From the NCBI GenBank assembly GCA_021295715.1, contig JAGWBV010000079.1:3876-46106 (forward strand): a stretch of 42,231 bases of DNA, read 5' to 3'. Below, in pieces: positions 41,888-42,231 of this stretch. The DNA comes from Candidatus Poribacteria bacterium. Lineage in GTDB: Bacteria; Poribacteria; WGA-4E; WGA-3G. Below the pieces are notes generated by a model that made no database searches, was not told the DNA's origin, and worked only from the letters and a program-made list of their open reading frames with translations. How positions within the stretch are numbered: the stretch's first letter is position 1; each line of letters begins with the position of its first letter. Both the position numbers and the translations under genes were made by a program.

Positions 41888-42231
41888 TTTTCTTTGAACG
41901 CTTTTACTGCAGTGTGTAAGGTCTCAAGGAGTTCATCGCCTAACAGCCCGGTTTCTGCAACTTCTGTGAGAAGTTCGGCGTGATTCCGGTCAAGGTATTG
42001 CAAAAATTCGGATTCAAACCGTGCCACTTCTGACTCCTCAACATCATCCAAGTAACCGTTAGTGCCACAAAAGATAGAGGAGACTTCGCGTTCGACAGGC
42101 ATCGGTTGATATTGCGGTTGTTTCAGCAATTCAACGAGCCGTGTGCCGCGTAGCAGCAAGGATTGCGTTGTCGCGTCCAAATCCGAACCAAATTGCGCAA
42201 AGGCAGCAACTTCTCGGAAACTCGCGAGATC
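41881..42231 (-). CDS. atpA: F1 ATP synthase alpha subunit, C-terminal part (5' end outside window)
   Basis: The 116 visible residues start LASFREVAAFAQFGSDLDATTQ, the conserved segment opening the C-terminal helical domain of alpha, and include LLRGTRLVELLKQPQYQPMPVE and the usual helical end. The frame is open to the window edge. Order on the minus strand is atpA-atpG-(DUF1992, TnpB element)-atpD-atpC. Confidence 0.95.
   Translation of the reverse strand, partial: DLASFREVAAFAQFGSDLDATTQSLLLRGTRLVELLKQPQYQPMPVEREVSSIFCGTNGYLDDVEESEVARFESEFLQYLDRNHAELLTEVAETGLLGDELLETLHTAVKAFKENF

Overview
This 42 kb stretch is dense bacterial chromosome with short intergenic gaps. It carries an F1 ATPase operon, several phytanoyl-CoA dioxygenase (PhyH) paralogues, sugar-isomerase TIM barrels, sulfatase-like and FG-GAP proteins, DUF4159 and VWA proteins with TonB-like N-termini, a planctomycete-type cytochrome domain and a Cox/xanthine-dehydrogenase operon. 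That mix resembles the sponge-associated and marine candidate phylum Poribacteria or a PVC-like relative. The assignment is inferred from gene content; no rRNA or phylogenetic marker was examined.

Layout. 1-3453 (minus): a truncated DUF4159 membrane protein, a SnoaL-like lipoprotein behind a consensus promoter, and a GT9 glycosyltransferase that looks leaderless. 3872-9223 (plus): a short coupled upstream ORF, a lipoprotein with two CX4CH cytochrome domains and an Asp/His-only tail, an intrinsic terminator, then a rifampicin-phosphotransferase/PEP-synthase-like enzyme and a VWA protein. 9382-12791 (plus): sugar isomerase, FG-GAP protein and a sulfatase-superfamily enzyme with Thr in place of the formylglycine Cys. 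12811-16923 (minus): a small hypothetical protein, a frameshifted phosphodiesterase, a frameshifted sulfite-oxidase-like enzyme, a PmoA-family protein and another TIM-barrel isomerase. 16989-18900 (minus): an AT-rich probable restriction-modification pair. 18984-26814 (minus): hydrolase, solitary HicB, the CoxL / zinc-ribbon / CoxS / CoxM operon, a Gfo/Idh/MocA oxidoreductase and an HpcH/HpaI aldolase. 27058-29690 (plus): TolB-like propeller, PhyH, SDR. 29715-31542 (minus): a DUF3179 protein with an in-frame UGA, then an HNH nuclease pair. 31861-36847 (plus): M42 peptidase, TIM-barrel protein, aldo/keto reductase and two PhyH proteins. 36896-42231 (minus): the atp genes, split by a DUF1992 gene and an IS200/IS605-type TnpB element.

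Three observations stand out. (1) The DUF3179 gene reads straight through a UGA placed where the family has the first Cys of a CPLC motif. A perfect 7-bp hairpin with a G-containing apical loop starts 13 nt downstream, so it looks like a new selenoprotein (UxxC). (2) A dispersed repeat of up to about 100 bp ends in CCGCAAGG-(A/T)AAATTAAAAA and in most copies abuts a start codon, so unrelated genes share one mobile 5' leader containing a Shine-Dalgarno-like core. (3) Three conserved genes (atpD, a YfcE/MJ0936-type phosphodiesterase, a sulfite-oxidase-like enzyme) each lack roughly 7-9 codons, with the same change of reading phase. This may be assembly error, but the recurrence deserves a check against reads.
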